Source: Alphaproteobacteria bacterium (GTDB lineage Bacteria; Myxococcota_A; UBA796; CAJQPC01). From it: a stretch of DNA of 64,000 bases. This document shows positions 35,125 to 44,015 of the stretch, piece after piece (position 1 is the first letter of the stretch; each line of letters starts with the position of its first letter). The notes beneath the pieces are model-generated. The model was not told the DNA's origin and did no database searches. It saw only the letters and a program-made list of their open reading frames with translations. The stretch spans positions 124,001 to 188,000 of the forward strand of contig JACKEV010000006.1 in NCBI GenBank assembly GCA_020632795.1. The letters are read 5' to 3'. Made by a program: the position numbers and the translations under genes.

Positions 35125-36415
35125 GCGCCGCACCATCCAGGTGGACATGCTCGCCCGGGTCGAAGGGGAGGGGGCCTTGACCCTCCACTATCGCGGGGAC
35201 ACCGTCGAGGAGGTGGAGCTGCGCATCTTCGAGCCGCCCCGCTTCTTCGAGGCCTTCCTGGCGGGCCGGCGCTACACCGAGGCCCCCGACATCACCGCCC
35301 GCATCTGCGGCATCTGCCCGGTGGCATACCAGATGAGCGCCTGCCAGGCGATGGAGGACGCGCTGGGGGTGGAGATCCCGCACGAACTCCAGCAGCTCCG
35401 CCGCATGCTCTACTGTGGAGAGTGGATCGAGAGCCACACCCTGCACATGGTGATGCTGCACGCCCCCGACTTCCTGGGCTTCCCCGACGCGATGACGATG
35501 GCCCGGGAGCACGGCCAGCAGGTGCGCGACGGCCTCCGGGTCAAGAAGGCGGGCAACCGCATCGTGAGCCTGCTGGGGGGGCGGGAGATCCACCCGGTGA
35601 ACGTGCGGGTGGGGGGCTTCTACAAGCTCCCGTCGCCGAAGGACCTGCGCGCGCTGGCGGTGGAGCTGGAGGCCTGCCGGGGGCTGGCCGAGGGGCTGGT
35701 GCGCTGGATGGCGGGCTTCGACTTCCCCGCGCTGGAGCGGGACTGGCCCCTGGTGGCCCTGGCCCCCTCAGACGGTCGATACCCCTTCATGGCCCACCCC
35801 ATCGGCATCTCGGACGGCACGCGGCTGGCGGCGCGCGACTGGGGCGCGCACTTCGAGGAGCACCACGCCCCCTACACCAACGCCCTGCACGCGCGCCGCC
35901 GGCTGGACGGCCGCCCCTACCTGTGCGGCCCGCTGGCCCGCTTCGCGCTGAACTTCGACGCCCTGCCGGCGGAGCACCAGCGCCTGGCTCTGGACCTGGG
36001 GCTGGCCCCCCCGGTGCGCAACCCCTTCAAGTCCTTGCTGGTGCGCGGGGTGGAGGTGGTCTTCGCCCTGGACGAGGCCGCCGAGATCGCCCGGCGCTGG
36101 GCGGGGGCCGAGGCGCCCGCGGTGCCGGTGACGCCTCGGGCGGGCACGGGGCATGGCGCGACCGAGGCGCCCCGGGGGCTGCTCTACCACCGCTATGTGT
36201 TGGATGACGAGGGGCTCATCGTGGAGGCGGACATCGTGCCGCCCACCAGCCAGAACCAGCTCGCCATCGAGGACGATCTGCGGGCCTTGGGGCCGCGCCT
36301 GGCGGCCCTGGACGACGCCCCCGCGACCCTGCTCGCCGAGCAGGCCATCCGCAACTACGACCCCTGCATCTCCTGCGCGACCCACTTCCTGACCCTGAAG
36401 CGGGCGCAGCGATGA
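35117..36415 (+). CDS. hydA: NiFe hydrogenase large subunit (group 3b type)
   Basis: The 432-aa product holds the NiFe active site. The N-terminal L1 motif is RICGICPVAY and the C-terminal L2 motif is DPCISCATH, giving the four Cys ligands (two CxxC pairs). After the last His there is a short tail (FLTLKRAQR) that should be removed by the maturation protease encoded next. Together with HydB, HydG and HydD it forms a bidirectional NADP-linked hydrogenase (group 3b), which can evolve or take up hydrogen and in some species reduce sulfur. The ATGA overlap with the protease gene couples maturation to synthesis. Confidence 0.95.
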   Translation: MAERRTIQVDMLARVEGEGALTLHYRGDTVEEVELRIFEPPRFFEAFLAGRRYTEAPDITARICGICPVAYQMSACQAMEDALGVEIPHELQQLRRMLYCGEWIESHTLHMVMLHAPDFLGFPDAMTMAREHGQQVRDGLRVKKAGNRIVSLLGGREIHPVNVRVGGFYKLPSPKDLRALAVELEACRGLAEGLVRWMAGFDFPALERDWPLVALAPSDGRYPFMAHPIGISDGTRLAARDWGAHFEEHHAPYTNALHARRRLDGRPYLCGPLARFALNFDALPAEHQRLALDLGLAPPVRNPFKSLLVRGVEVVFALDEAAEIARRWAGAEAPAVPVTPRAGTGHGATEAPRGLLYHRYVLDDEGLIVEADIVPPTSQNQLAIEDDLRALGPRLAALDDAPATLLAEQAIRNYDPCISCATHFLTLKRAQR

Positions 36416-36855
36416 TTGTGTTGGGTCTGGGCCAGCCCTCGGCGGGCGACGACGCGGTGGGCCTGGCGGTGGTGGCGCGGCTGCGGGGGCTGGGCGTGGC
36501 GGCGGAGCTGCGCACGGCGTCCTGCGCGACGGCGCTGGTGGAGGCGCTGGGCGAGGGGCCGGTGGTGCTGGTGGACGCGCTGGTGGACGGGACGGTGGGC
36601 GCGGTGCGGGTGCTGCCGGCCGCCCGGCTGGAGGGCGCGGGCGCGGCCTCGACCCACGGGCTCAGCGTGCCGGCGGCCGTCGGGCTCGCGGAGGCGCTGC
36701 ACGGGCCGGTGGAGCTGGCGGTGGTCGGGGTGACCATCGCGCCGCCTGGGCCCGGCGTGGGCCTGAGCGCGGCGGTGGCGGCGGCGGTGGACCCGGCGGC
36801 GGCGGCGGTCCGGGGGCTGGTGGAGGGCGGCGATGTGCCTCGCGATCCCCGGTGA
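36412..36855 (+). CDS. Hydrogenase maturation protease
   Basis: The 147-aa product is a HyaD/HycI-type endopeptidase that cuts the C-terminal tail of the large subunit after nickel insertion. It starts MIVLGLGQPSAGDDAVG, equivalent to the family's GNxxxxDDGVG motif with Gln in place of the usual Asn. VVLVDALVDG and STHGLSV hold the other metal ligands (Asp, His). It overlaps the large subunit by ATGA and hypC by 23 bp. Confidence 0.9.
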   Translation: MIVLGLGQPSAGDDAVGLAVVARLRGLGVAAELRTASCATALVEALGEGPVVLVDALVDGTVGAVRVLPAARLEGAGAASTHGLSVPAAVGLAEALHGPVELAVVGVTIAPPGPGVGLSAAVAAAVDPAAAAVRGLVEGGDVPRDPR

Positions 36856-37048
36856 GCTGGTCTCCATCGACGCATCCGGGGTGATGCCGATGGGGGTGGT
36901 GCGCTTCGCGGGGGTGAGCCGGACGGTGTGCCTGGCGTGCACGCCGGAGGCGCGGGTGGGGGACTACGTCGTCGTCCACGCGGGCTACGCGATGGCGGTG
37001 GTCGATGCGGCGGCGGCTCAGGAGACGCTGGCGCTGCTGGGGCAGTGA
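36833..37048 (+). CDS. hypC: Hydrogenase maturation chaperone HypC
   Basis: The 71-aa product begins MCLAIPGELVSI, the invariant HypC/HupF start whose Cys2 carries the iron-ligand assembly, and contains GDYVVVHAGYAMAVVD. It delivers the Fe(CN)2CO unit to the large subunit with HypD, which together with HypA, B, E and F must be encoded elsewhere since none is visible in the window. It overlaps the protease gene by 23 bp and the end of the convergent capA-like gene by 31 bp. Confidence 0.93.
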   Translation: MCLAIPGELVSIDASGVMPMGVVRFAGVSRTVCLACTPEARVGDYVVVHAGYAMAVVDAAAAQETLALLGQ

Positions 37049-38214
37049 GCGGCGCGGCGCGCGCCCAGGTCGACGGGCACGTCAACGTACAGTCGGCCGC
37101 GCCCGTCCCAGCGGGGTGTCAGCGGCGGCTCGCTCGCGGCGAGCCCGTACGGCGAGGCCATGAGCGTCTCCAGAGCGGTGGCCTCGGTCACCGGCCGCGG
37201 CGCGAAGTCGACCTTGAGGTTGTCGCAGTGGAGCGGGTAGAGCCGGAGGGAGAGCGCGACCTCCAGCGTCTCGGAGTGCCGGCAGACCGACAGCCGGGCG
37301 ATCATGGAGAACGGCAGCGCCTCGGGGAACTGTGCGGTGCTCTGGTACTGGCTGGTGGTCTGGAACAGGAGGTTGCCCAGCCCGTAGACCGCCGTGCGGC
37401 CGTCGAGGACCTCGACCGACTGGAGCTGGTGGGCCCCGTGGCCGATGACGAGGTCGGCCCCGGCCGCCACCAGCGCGCGCGCGTCCGCCCGCTGCTGCGC
37501 GGTGACGCCGCAGTAGTCCTCGCCCCAGTGGGGGTAGAGCACGACGACGCGCTCGGGATCCTCGCGTCGGAGGCCTTGGATCACGCGGCGGATGGCGTCG
37601 GGGTCGCCCAGGGAGGCCACGCCCGGGTGGGCCATAACGCCGTCGGTCCGGGCGTAGTAGTCCCGGCTGTCCACGCCGGCGCGGTCCCGGTATTCGAAGG
37701 CCGAGAGGATGGCGAAGCGCACGGGGGGGCCTTGCGGGACCGGGACGTCCAGCAGCAGGGGCTGGAGGGCCGCCTCGGGGGTGGCGCCGAGCCCGAAGTG
37801 CTGGAACCCGGCGGCCTCCAGGCGGCGCGTCGTCTCCGCGAGGCCCTCGGCGCCGAAGTCGTAGACGTGGTTGTTGCCGAGGGAGACGAACCGGAAGCCG
37901 TGGGCGGCGAGCGCGGGCAGCGTCTCCTCGGGATCATCCCGGTGCAGGTACCGCTTGAGGTCCTCGGTCGGGGAGTACGCCAGGGTGGAGAAGCACGCCT
38001 CCAGGTTGACGATGGACGCGGCGGCCCCCTCGAGCAGCGGCGCGATGTGCCGCCAGCTCCGGACGACCCGGGTGTCGCGGTCGACGGCGCCGACGGTCAG
38101 GTGACCGAAGCGACTCCCCGGCCGGTGCGGGGCCAGGTTCGCGAGGGAGAGGTCGCCGGCGAACACCACGACGCTGGAGGCGAGGGGGCCGCCGGTGGGG
38201 GGCGGGGCGTTCAC
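37018..38214 (-). CDS. CapA-family (PGA_cap) metallophosphatase-like protein
   Basis: The 398-aa product belongs to the CapA/PgsA family linked to poly-gamma-glutamate capsule synthesis, a calcineurin-like fold. Family motifs are FAGDLSLA, SIVNLEACF, VSLGNNHVYDFG, VVLYPHWGEDY, IGHGAHQLQSVE and VYGLGNLLF. No signal peptide or membrane anchor is evident, unlike true PgsA, so it may be cytoplasmic or start differently. No capB/capC genes are nearby. Its 3' end overlaps hypC by 31 bp on the opposite strand. Confidence 0.87.
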   Translation of the reverse strand: MNAPPPTGGPLASSVVVFAGDLSLANLAPHRPGSRFGHLTVGAVDRDTRVVRSWRHIAPLLEGAAASIVNLEACFSTLAYSPTEDLKRYLHRDDPEETLPALAAHGFRFVSLGNNHVYDFGAEGLAETTRRLEAAGFQHFGLGATPEAALQPLLLDVPVPQGPPVRFAILSAFEYRDRAGVDSRDYYARTDGVMAHPGVASLGDPDAIRRVIQGLRREDPERVVVLYPHWGEDYCGVTAQQRADARALVAAGADLVIGHGAHQLQSVEVLDGRTAVYGLGNLLFQTTSQYQSTAQFPEALPFSMIARLSVCRHSETLEVALSLRLYPLHCDNLKVDFAPRPVTEATALETLMASPYGLAASEPPLTPRWDGRGRLYVDVPVDLGARRAAHCPSSASVS

Positions 38215-38302
38215 GGGGACGTCGCTCTGCGGGGCCGGGGTGCGGGACTCGGAGGGTGGGGGAGCGTACCACGAGGGTGGGGTGAGCGCGTTGGTTGGTG
38301 GT

Positions 38303-38333
38303 TTAAAATGGGTATATAGTATACCAGTTTTAA
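38303..38333. promoter_or_regulatory. AT-rich palindrome upstream of capA-like gene
   Basis: Two 13-bp arms, TAAAATGGGTATA and TATACCAGTTTTA, flank a TAG centre and match at 11 of 13 positions as an inverted repeat. The stretch is strikingly AT-rich for this genome and lies between the capA-like start (38214) and the leader-distal end of the CRISPR array, so it may be an operator or a promoter region for the capA-like gene. Confidence 0.4.
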
Positions 38334-38359
38334 GGGGTACGGCCTTGGCACACAGTTCC

Positions 38360-38411
38360 GGGCGGCCGCGCTGGGGTGGGTCGGGCGGCCGCGCTGGGGT
38401 GGGTCGGGCGG
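38360..38411. repeat. 23-bp direct repeat, two copies plus partial third
   Basis: A GC-rich 23-bp unit beginning GGGCGGCCGCGCTGGGG occurs at 38360 and 38383 and starts again at 38406. It lies in the short stretch just beyond the last CRISPR repeat. No function is evident. Confidence 0.65.
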
Positions 38412-38432
38412 TTGCTTGTCGGCGATCTGGTC

Positions 38433-39710
38433 ATGTCAATGATGTCCGGCGAAGAACGCCGGAAGAGACAGCCACCTCCCGGGCCCTCGGCGGCTACCTC
38501 TTCTAGCTTCAATGATGTCCGGCGAAGAACGCCGGAAGAGACGAGGACATCGAGGTAGCGCCGATGCGCTACCGCACGCCGCTTCAATGATGTCCGGCGA
38601 AGAACGCCGGAAGAGACGTAGACCACGGCCGCCCCGCCGTTCCTCGCCTCCGGCCCGCTTCAATGATGTCCGGCGAAGAACGCCGGAAGAGACGAACACC
38701 TACCTGGAGCGCCTGGAGCGCTACCTCCTGCTTCAATGATGTCCGGCGAAGAACGCCGGAAGAGACGGGGCTGTCCGGTGTCAAGCGCGGACTGGCATCG
38801 AGTGCTTCAATGATGTCCGGCGAAGAACGCCGGAAGAGACGGCAGCGCTCCAGGCCGACGGGCACCCCCTCGACCTGCTTCAATGATGTCCGGCGAAGAA
38901 CGCCGGAAGAGACTACTATTCCTTGCAACTTCTATACTGGATTTAAAAGTTTGCTTCAATGATGTCCGGCGAAGAACGCCGGAAGAGACGTCAGGCGCGT
39001 GGGTGCCTGCTCTGCCACCGGGGCAAGCTGCTTCAATGATGTCCGGCGAAGAACGCCGGAAGAGACACCGCATAGGGGTCGCAGGCGTCAACAGGTACGA
39101 ACACGCTTCAATGATGTCCGGCGAAGAACGCCGGAAGAGACCCCCCTCGGAGAAGTCGAGCATGCAGTAGCAATCTTCGCTTCAATGATGTCCGGCGAAG
39201 AACGCCGGAAGAGACCAGAGGCCAGACACCTGCCCCGGAAGCTGCATTTGCGCTTCAATGATGTCCGGCGAAGAACGCCGGAAGAGACCAGCCGCTCCGC
39301 AACGTCACCGTCTTCCCCACGCTGCTTCAATGATGTCCGGCGAAGAACGCCGGAAGAGACGACGTTGGTGGGGTTGGTGCCGACCTGCAGGAATAGGCTT
39401 CAATGATGTCCGGCGAAGAACGCCGGAAGAGACGTCGTGGGCTGGAGGGGAGACTCTTCCACATCGGTCGGCTTCAATGATGTCCGGCGAAGAACGCCGG
39501 AAGAGACAGGCTGGCCAGGGATGGCAGCCACGTCCCTAGAGAGGCTTCAATGATGTCCGGCGAAGAACGCCGGAAGAGACCGTGCTGCTCGCACAGTTCT
39601 ACCGTGTGCCCGCTCACGCTTCAATGATGTCCGGCGAAGAACGCCGGAAGAGACTCGGGAGGCTGTTCGATCTGCTGCTCGTGGATCACCGAGCTTCAAT
39701 GATGTCCGGC
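38433..39710 (-). CRISPR. CRISPR array, leader-distal segment (17 spacers)
   Basis: Seventeen full 37-bp repeats and the first 18 bp of another alternate with 17 spacers of about 35-40 bp. On the plus strand the repeat starts GCTTCAATGATGTCC and ends CGCCGGAAGAGAC. On the minus strand, the likely transcribed strand, it ends in ATTGAAGC and can fold a 7-bp stem (TCCGGCG/CGCCGGA) with a 5-nt loop. The first repeat (38433-38469) has three changed bases at its outer edge (ATG for GCT), as expected for the oldest, leader-distal repeat. The segment is cut at 39710 by an IS4-family element whose target duplication lies in the repeat. Confidence 0.98.
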
Positions 39711-41205
39711 CATGCCTGATCACTTAAGCCACACGCCGCCGCCGCCGGCCCGCGAGGTCCTTCCAGGCCCGACCAGAGGCGGTCCGCCCCTTGACCTGGT
39801 CGATGGCGCTGGGCTTGCTCTTCCAGTTGGGGTCCTGGCCTCCGTGTCGGAGGAAGCGGGCCATCCGGTCCCAGGTCATGGGTGTGTCCTCGGGTGCGAC
39901 GAGGAGGGTCGCGAGGTTGTAGGCCGCCGTGGTGATGCACTTCCAGACAAGCATGGCATGCAGGGGTGGGCTCTTCATCTTGCGACATGTCTCCCCGACG
40001 AGGCCCTGGTCGAGGTGCTCGAGGTGGGCGACGGCGTTGGCGAGGATGGAGGCGATCATGGCGGCGTGGACGAGGATCTCGGCCGGCACGGCAGTTTGAG
40101 CAGTGATCTCATCGAGTTGGCACCCGGTCTTCGCGAGTTTGTTCTGAAGCTCAACACTCCAACGGAGGCGATACAGCATCGCCACCTCGGCGCCGGTGTG
40201 GGTCTCGCGGGGGACGTTGGTGAGGAGGTAGCCCCAGCCGCTTCGGGTCTCGAAGACAACCAGCCGGGCATGAATCGGGTCGTCCTCCGGCCCGAACCGC
40301 ACGTCGATGTCCATCTCCTTCTGTGGGAGATCGCGCAGCGTACAGTCCCCAGCGGCGAGCAGATCGACCTGCTCCTCGTCAGCGAGCCATGCGATGGACT
40401 CCCCGGCCGTGATCGAGTCGTCCAGCCGGAGCTTCCAGCCTTCCTTGAGGCGCACGACGAGGTGGACATCGTGGGCATCGCACGACCGGAACAGCTTGTG
40501 GCTGACGTAGCCGAGGTCGACGATGAGCCCCGTGCCTCGCCTGTGTTCATCGATACAGAGGTGAGGGGCGTCGTGCTCCTTGGCTGGGCTGATGTGGTAG
40601 TCGACGACGTTCTCACAGCCCAGCGAGAGCTCCTTGTGGACCTTGAGGGCGGCGTAGTCACCCGCCCCCGGCCAGACCTCGGTGAGCCGCTTGTCGAGCT
40701 TCACCGTCGTTGAGTCGAAGGCGCGCCAGTCCCTTCGACCCGCCAGGATTCCAGGCAGATGGAGGGGCATGCCTCGCACATGCTCACGGGCTCGGGCCGA
40801 GAGAGCCGTCATCAACGCGAGCAACTCCTCATCGAACCACTTCGACGACGCGCTGCGCACCACCTCGGGATTGCCGCGCTGGTAGTAGTCACGCACCGCC
40901 GCGCTGATGCGCCCGGCCTCCGGGGACCCTCCCATCAGCACCAGCGACACCACCAACTCGGCGACGCGCAGATGGCGCTGCCGAACCTGGACGCCCAGCC
41001 GGGCTGCCTCAGACTCGATGAAGTCCACGGGAAAGACAGCCTCGAACAGCTCCTGAACCTGAGCAACCTGCATCTCGAACCTCCGGGAAGGAGGGGGCAT
41101 AGCCCGTCGAGAGTAGGCGATCATCCTTGCTCATGCAGCCAAACGGCAGGCGTTCAGCGAGAAGGATCGATGAACCTGAAGTCTCAGCCTAAGTGGCAAG
41201 GCATG
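39711..41205 (-). mobile_element. IS4-family insertion sequence inside a CRISPR repeat
   Basis: The 1,495-bp element has imperfect terminal inverted repeats starting CATGCCT (left CATGCCTGATCACTTAAGCC; right, read inward, CATGCCTTGCCACTTAGGCT). It is flanked by a 10-bp direct duplication, GATGTCCGGC, at 39701-39710 and 41206-41215, which is part of the CRISPR repeat. A 10-bp duplication fits the IS4 family. Removing it and one duplication copy restores the repeat. Confidence 0.93.
39724..41073 (-). CDS. IS4-family DDE transposase
   Basis: The 449-aa product has the IS4 transposase triad: Asp in DWRAFDSTTVKL, Asp in GLIVDLGYVS and Glu in the signature YRLRWSVELQNKLAK (Y-x2-R-x3-E-x6-K). The open frame extends 17 codons upstream, but the ATG at 41073 follows a good GGAGG ribosome binding site. 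It looks intact, so the element may still move. Confidence 0.93.
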   Translation of the reverse strand: MQVAQVQELFEAVFPVDFIESEAARLGVQVRQRHLRVAELVVSLVLMGGSPEAGRISAAVRDYYQRGNPEVVRSASSKWFDEELLALMTALSARAREHVRGMPLHLPGILAGRRDWRAFDSTTVKLDKRLTEVWPGAGDYAALKVHKELSLGCENVVDYHISPAKEHDAPHLCIDEHRRGTGLIVDLGYVSHKLFRSCDAHDVHLVVRLKEGWKLRLDDSITAGESIAWLADEEQVDLLAAGDCTLRDLPQKEMDIDVRFGPEDDPIHARLVVFETRSGWGYLLTNVPRETHTGAEVAMLYRLRWSVELQNKLAKTGCQLDEITAQTAVPAEILVHAAMIASILANAVAHLEHLDQGLVGETCRKMKSPPLHAMLVWKCITTAAYNLATLLVAPEDTPMTWDRMARFLRHGGQDPNWKSKPSAIDQVKGRTASGRAWKDLAGRRRRRVA

Positions 41206-41233
41206 GATGTCCGGCGAAGAACGCCGGAAGAGA
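41206..41233 (-). CRISPR. CRISPR repeat remnant between IS4 and IS66 elements
   Basis: These 28 bp are the 10-bp target duplication plus the last part of the repeat split by the IS4 element. Only the final C of the 37-bp repeat is missing, replaced by the left end of the first IS66 element. Confidence 0.95.
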
Positions 41234-41324
41234 GTACATCCTCGCCCCACCACCCCTCCCACGAGCCCGTCCCCCGACCTACATGCGGCCGATGGTCGTC
41301 TCGCCCCGCCCTCAGCCGCCCAAT

Positions 41325-43071
41325 TCAGCCGTTGGCGTCGAGCATCCGCTTGAAGTCCTCGGGGAGGAAGGCAGCGTCGCGCTCCAGGAGGGCCCTGCGG
41401 GCGGCTTCGTTCATGAAGGCCCTGGGGTCGACGCCCTCCAGGCGGCAGCTCTCGACGATGCTGTAGAAGAGCGCAGCCACTTGGGCGCCCTTCTCGGAGC
41501 GGGAGCCGGCGTAGGTCTTGCGGCCGAGGACGACGCCTCGGATGACGCGCTCGGCGAGGCCGTTGTCGAGGGGGATACGGGGATCATCGAGGAAGCGGAT
41601 GAGCTGGGTCCAGCCGTTGTCGAGCCAGCGGACGGCCTTGTCGAGGGGCAGGGTGGGCACGGCGACGACCTGATCGAGCCAGGCGCGGAGGCGTTGGAGG
41701 ACGGGCCGGGAGCGGGTGCCCCGGAGCACGCGCCGGGCGTCGAGGAGGGCGGCCTGGCGTTGTTCGGGGTCGACGATGTCGGCGACCTGCTCTCGGGCGA
41801 GGGCTTCGACGGCGTAGAGCTCTGCGATGAGATCCAGGGCGGTGTCGGCGTCTGGCTCGCCGTGCCGCTCGGCCTTGACGAAGCCCCTGCGTCCGTGCAT
41901 CCAGCACGCGGCGAGGTCGTAGTCCGGGGTGGGGAGCAGCAGGGGGGTGTCGTCGTCGAGGCGGAGCACAGTCTGCTGGCCGCCGTTGCGGGAGCGCTCC
42001 TTCTCCAGCGCCTCGTAGACGACATAGCGGTCGGCCATGACCACGCCGTCGTAGTCCTGGAGGAGTTCCCGGGCGGCAGCCTGGCCTCGGGTCGGGGCGA
42101 GCTGGAAGAAGGCGCGCCGACCGTCGGTGAGCGCCCACACCCACCAGCGGCGGGTGCCGCCCTTCTTCATGAGGCGCCAGGAGGTCTCGTCGACGAAGAC
42201 GACGTCCTGATCGAGGATCTGCTTCTGGAGCATGAGGTAGGTGGGCAGCATCAGCACGTAGAGCGCCTGGTCCTCCAGACCGGAAGTGCTCCCACAGCGT
42301 CTGTGTCGTGACGCGGAGCCCCTGGTCGGCCATCTCGCGCACCTGGCTGGCCAGGGGCTGGGCGTTGACGTACTTGTCGGCGGCGACGGCGACGGCGAAC
42401 TCGGGGGCGTAGCGCCCGCCGGGGATGAGCCGAGGCGGCCCCAGCGCGGTCTCGATGTGGCCACAGCCCCCGCAGCGATAGAGCTGTCGTCTGTGCACCG
42501 TGATCCGGAACGTGCGCTCGATGACGGTGACCTCTTCGGCGTCGGAGGTCTTGCCGACCCAGGGCTCCAGCGGACGAGGAGGCGCGCAGCGGGGGCAGAC
42601 CTGATCAGCCTGATCGAGCAGGTGCATCTGTGGGACACGCTCCAGGTCCGGCTGGGGCGTGGGACCGTGGCCCGTCTTCGGCTTCGGCTCGGGCTTCGCC
42701 TTGGGCGGGCTCCCCTCGGGGCGGCCGCGCCGTTCGGAGGTCTGCCCGAAGCGCTCGCGCTGCAGATCCGCGAGCCGGCGCTGGACCGCGCGCATCTCGA
42801 ACTCCAGGGCCAGCTGCTCGGGGCGGCTGGTCGCCTCGGCCAGGCGACGGGTCAGCGAGGCGATCTGCGCCATCGACGCGGTGAGCAGCTTCTCCTGGGC
42901 CTGCACCTTCACGTCGAGGAGCTCGGCGCGGGCCTCGGCGTCGTCGGCGCGCTGCCGCGCCGCGTCCGCGAACGCCTCGGCTTCCGCCGCGCGGGCCTCG
43001 GCGGCCGCGAGGTCGCGCAGCAGAGTCTGGAGATCCGGGGGGGTGTTGGAGCGAACAGGCGCAGGCTTCAT
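41325..43071 (-). pseudogene. tnpC: IS66 tnpC transposase, frameshifted
   Basis: The reading frame runs from MKPAPVRSNTPPDLQ at 43071 through a coiled-coil N-terminus, the HTH/zinc segment (CPRCAPPRPLEP, CGGCGHIE) and stops making sense after TLWEHF near 42285. The protein continues in the frame one base later from GLEDQALYVL to the stop at 41325. That second part holds the DDE core (VFVDETSW, VVMADRYVVY, IPLDNGLAERVIRG). A single extra base near 42276-42290 explains it. It is probably inactive unless the shift is programmed. Confidence 0.88.
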
Positions 43072-43112
43072 GCCCACATATGTAACCAATTGCACAATTT
43101 AAAGCAATACAA

Positions 43113-43466
43113 TCAGCGAATGATCGACAACCTTGACGCTCGCCGCCGGCTGACCTCTGCCCCCTCCAGGAACAGCGCCAGCTCGGCCATCGTCAGCCGC
43201 ACCTGACCGCGCTCCGCGCGCTCCCACAGCGCCGCGAATCGCCGCCGGCCGGCCAGTCGCTTGCTGTACAGACACAGCCCCGTCCCGTCCCAGTGCAGGA
43301 TCTTCGCGGACGTCCTCCGTCTCGACACGAACAGGAACAGCTCCCCCGACACCAGCTCCCGCCCCATCTCCTGCTGGACCAGCCCCGCCAGCCCCGCGAA
43401 CCCCAACCGCAGGTCCGTCGGGCACGCCCGCGCCCACACCCGCACCCCTGACGTCAGCCCGATCAT
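43113..43466 (-). CDS. tnpB: IS66 TnpB accessory protein
   Basis: The 117-aa product matches IS66 Orf2/TnpB: MRxDLRxGFxGLAGLV-like start (TDLRLGFAGLAGLVQQEMG), LFLFVSRRRTSAKILHWDGTGLCLYSKRL, and an acidic end AELALFLEG. Its role in transposition is needed but undefined. Its ATG overlaps the tnpA stop as ATGA. Confidence 0.92.
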   Translation of the reverse strand: MIGLTSGVRVWARACPTDLRLGFAGLAGLVQQEMGRELVSGELFLFVSRRRTSAKILHWDGTGLCLYSKRLAGRRRFAALWERAERGQVRLTMAELALFLEGAEVSRRRASRLSIIR

Positions 43467-43852
43467 CCGAGCACCCGCAGCAGCGCGGCCAGCTCGTCCA
43501 CCGTCAGGCCCTCGACCCGGTAGCCTCCAGGCGTGATCAGCGTGGCCGCCGCGCGGGCTGGCGCCTCGGGCTCCACCGCCACGGGCAGGAAGCCTCCGGG
43601 CGCCTCGACCGGGCGCGTCCTGCCCCCCTTTCGCCTCTTCTTTGTTCGTCGACGAGGCGCCTCACCGCGCACCCAGTTGCGTGCTGACGTCCGGCTGATC
43701 CCCAGCGCCGCCCCCAGCGCCTTCCAGTCTGCGCCCGCCTCGTGCTCCGTACGCATCCACGCCGTCGCGAGGGCACGGACCTCGGGGGGAAAGCCACGGC
43801 GGCCGCGTGTCTCGGCCAGCAGCGCGCGGAGTGACTCGGCGGTGTCGGGCAT
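43463..43852 (-). CDS. tnpA: IS66 TnpA-like accessory protein
   Basis: The 129-aa product (from the ATG at 43852) has a helix-turn-helix segment (DWKALGAALGISRTSARNWVRG) followed by a basic linker and a short C-terminal beta part. It occupies the tnpA place in the IS66 operon, upstream of and overlapping tnpB. It is longer and different from the tnpA of the second IS66 element, so the two elements are not recent copies of each other. Confidence 0.75.
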   Translation of the reverse strand: MPDTAESLRALLAETRGRRGFPPEVRALATAWMRTEHEAGADWKALGAALGISRTSARNWVRGEAPRRRTKKRRKGGRTRPVEAPGGFLPVAVEPEAPARAAATLITPGGYRVEGLTVDELAALLRVLG

Positions 43853-43933
43853 CGGGGACCTCCTCATCCACGGGGATGGGGGAGGTCACACGGAGTCAGG
43901 GGGGTGGCGAGGCTGGGTGGGGCGAGGATGTAC

Positions 43934-43996
43934 CTTCATCGCGCAGTACGTGGCGGGACAGGGGCTTCAATGATGTCCGGCGAAGAACGCCGGAAG
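43934..43996 (-). CRISPR. CRISPR fragment between the two IS66 elements
   Basis: Thirty bases of a spacer (43934-43963) are followed by the first 33 bp of a repeat (43964-43996). The spacer fragment is identical to the last 30 bp of the complete 38-bp spacer at 46655-46692, so the array holds this spacer twice in succession. The repeat is interrupted by IS66 element 2, whose 8-bp duplication GCCGGAAG lies in it. Confidence 0.95.
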
Positions 43997-44015
43997 GTAT
44001 CCACCCGGCGAACGG

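Larger units (their letters stand above)
41234..43933 (-). mobile_element. IS66-family insertion sequence 1 with unequal flanks
   Basis: The 2,700-bp element has perfect 18-bp terminal inverted repeats, GTACATCCTCGCCCCACC. It carries tnpA-, tnpB- and tnpC-like genes in the IS66 order on the minus strand. The 8-bp flanks do not match (left GGAAGAGA, right CTTCATCG), whereas IS66 elements normally make 8-bp duplications. This points to a deletion or recombination after insertion. Its tnpC is frameshifted. Confidence 0.9.

Noticed and set aside
31958..37048. Idea that the cluster is an anaerobic sulfite reductase (Asr) rather than a hydrogenase
   Set aside because: The RICGICP and DPCISCATH motifs, maturation protease and HypC make it a NiFe hydrogenase; AsrA/AsrB similarity of the electron-transfer subunits is expected for group 3b.
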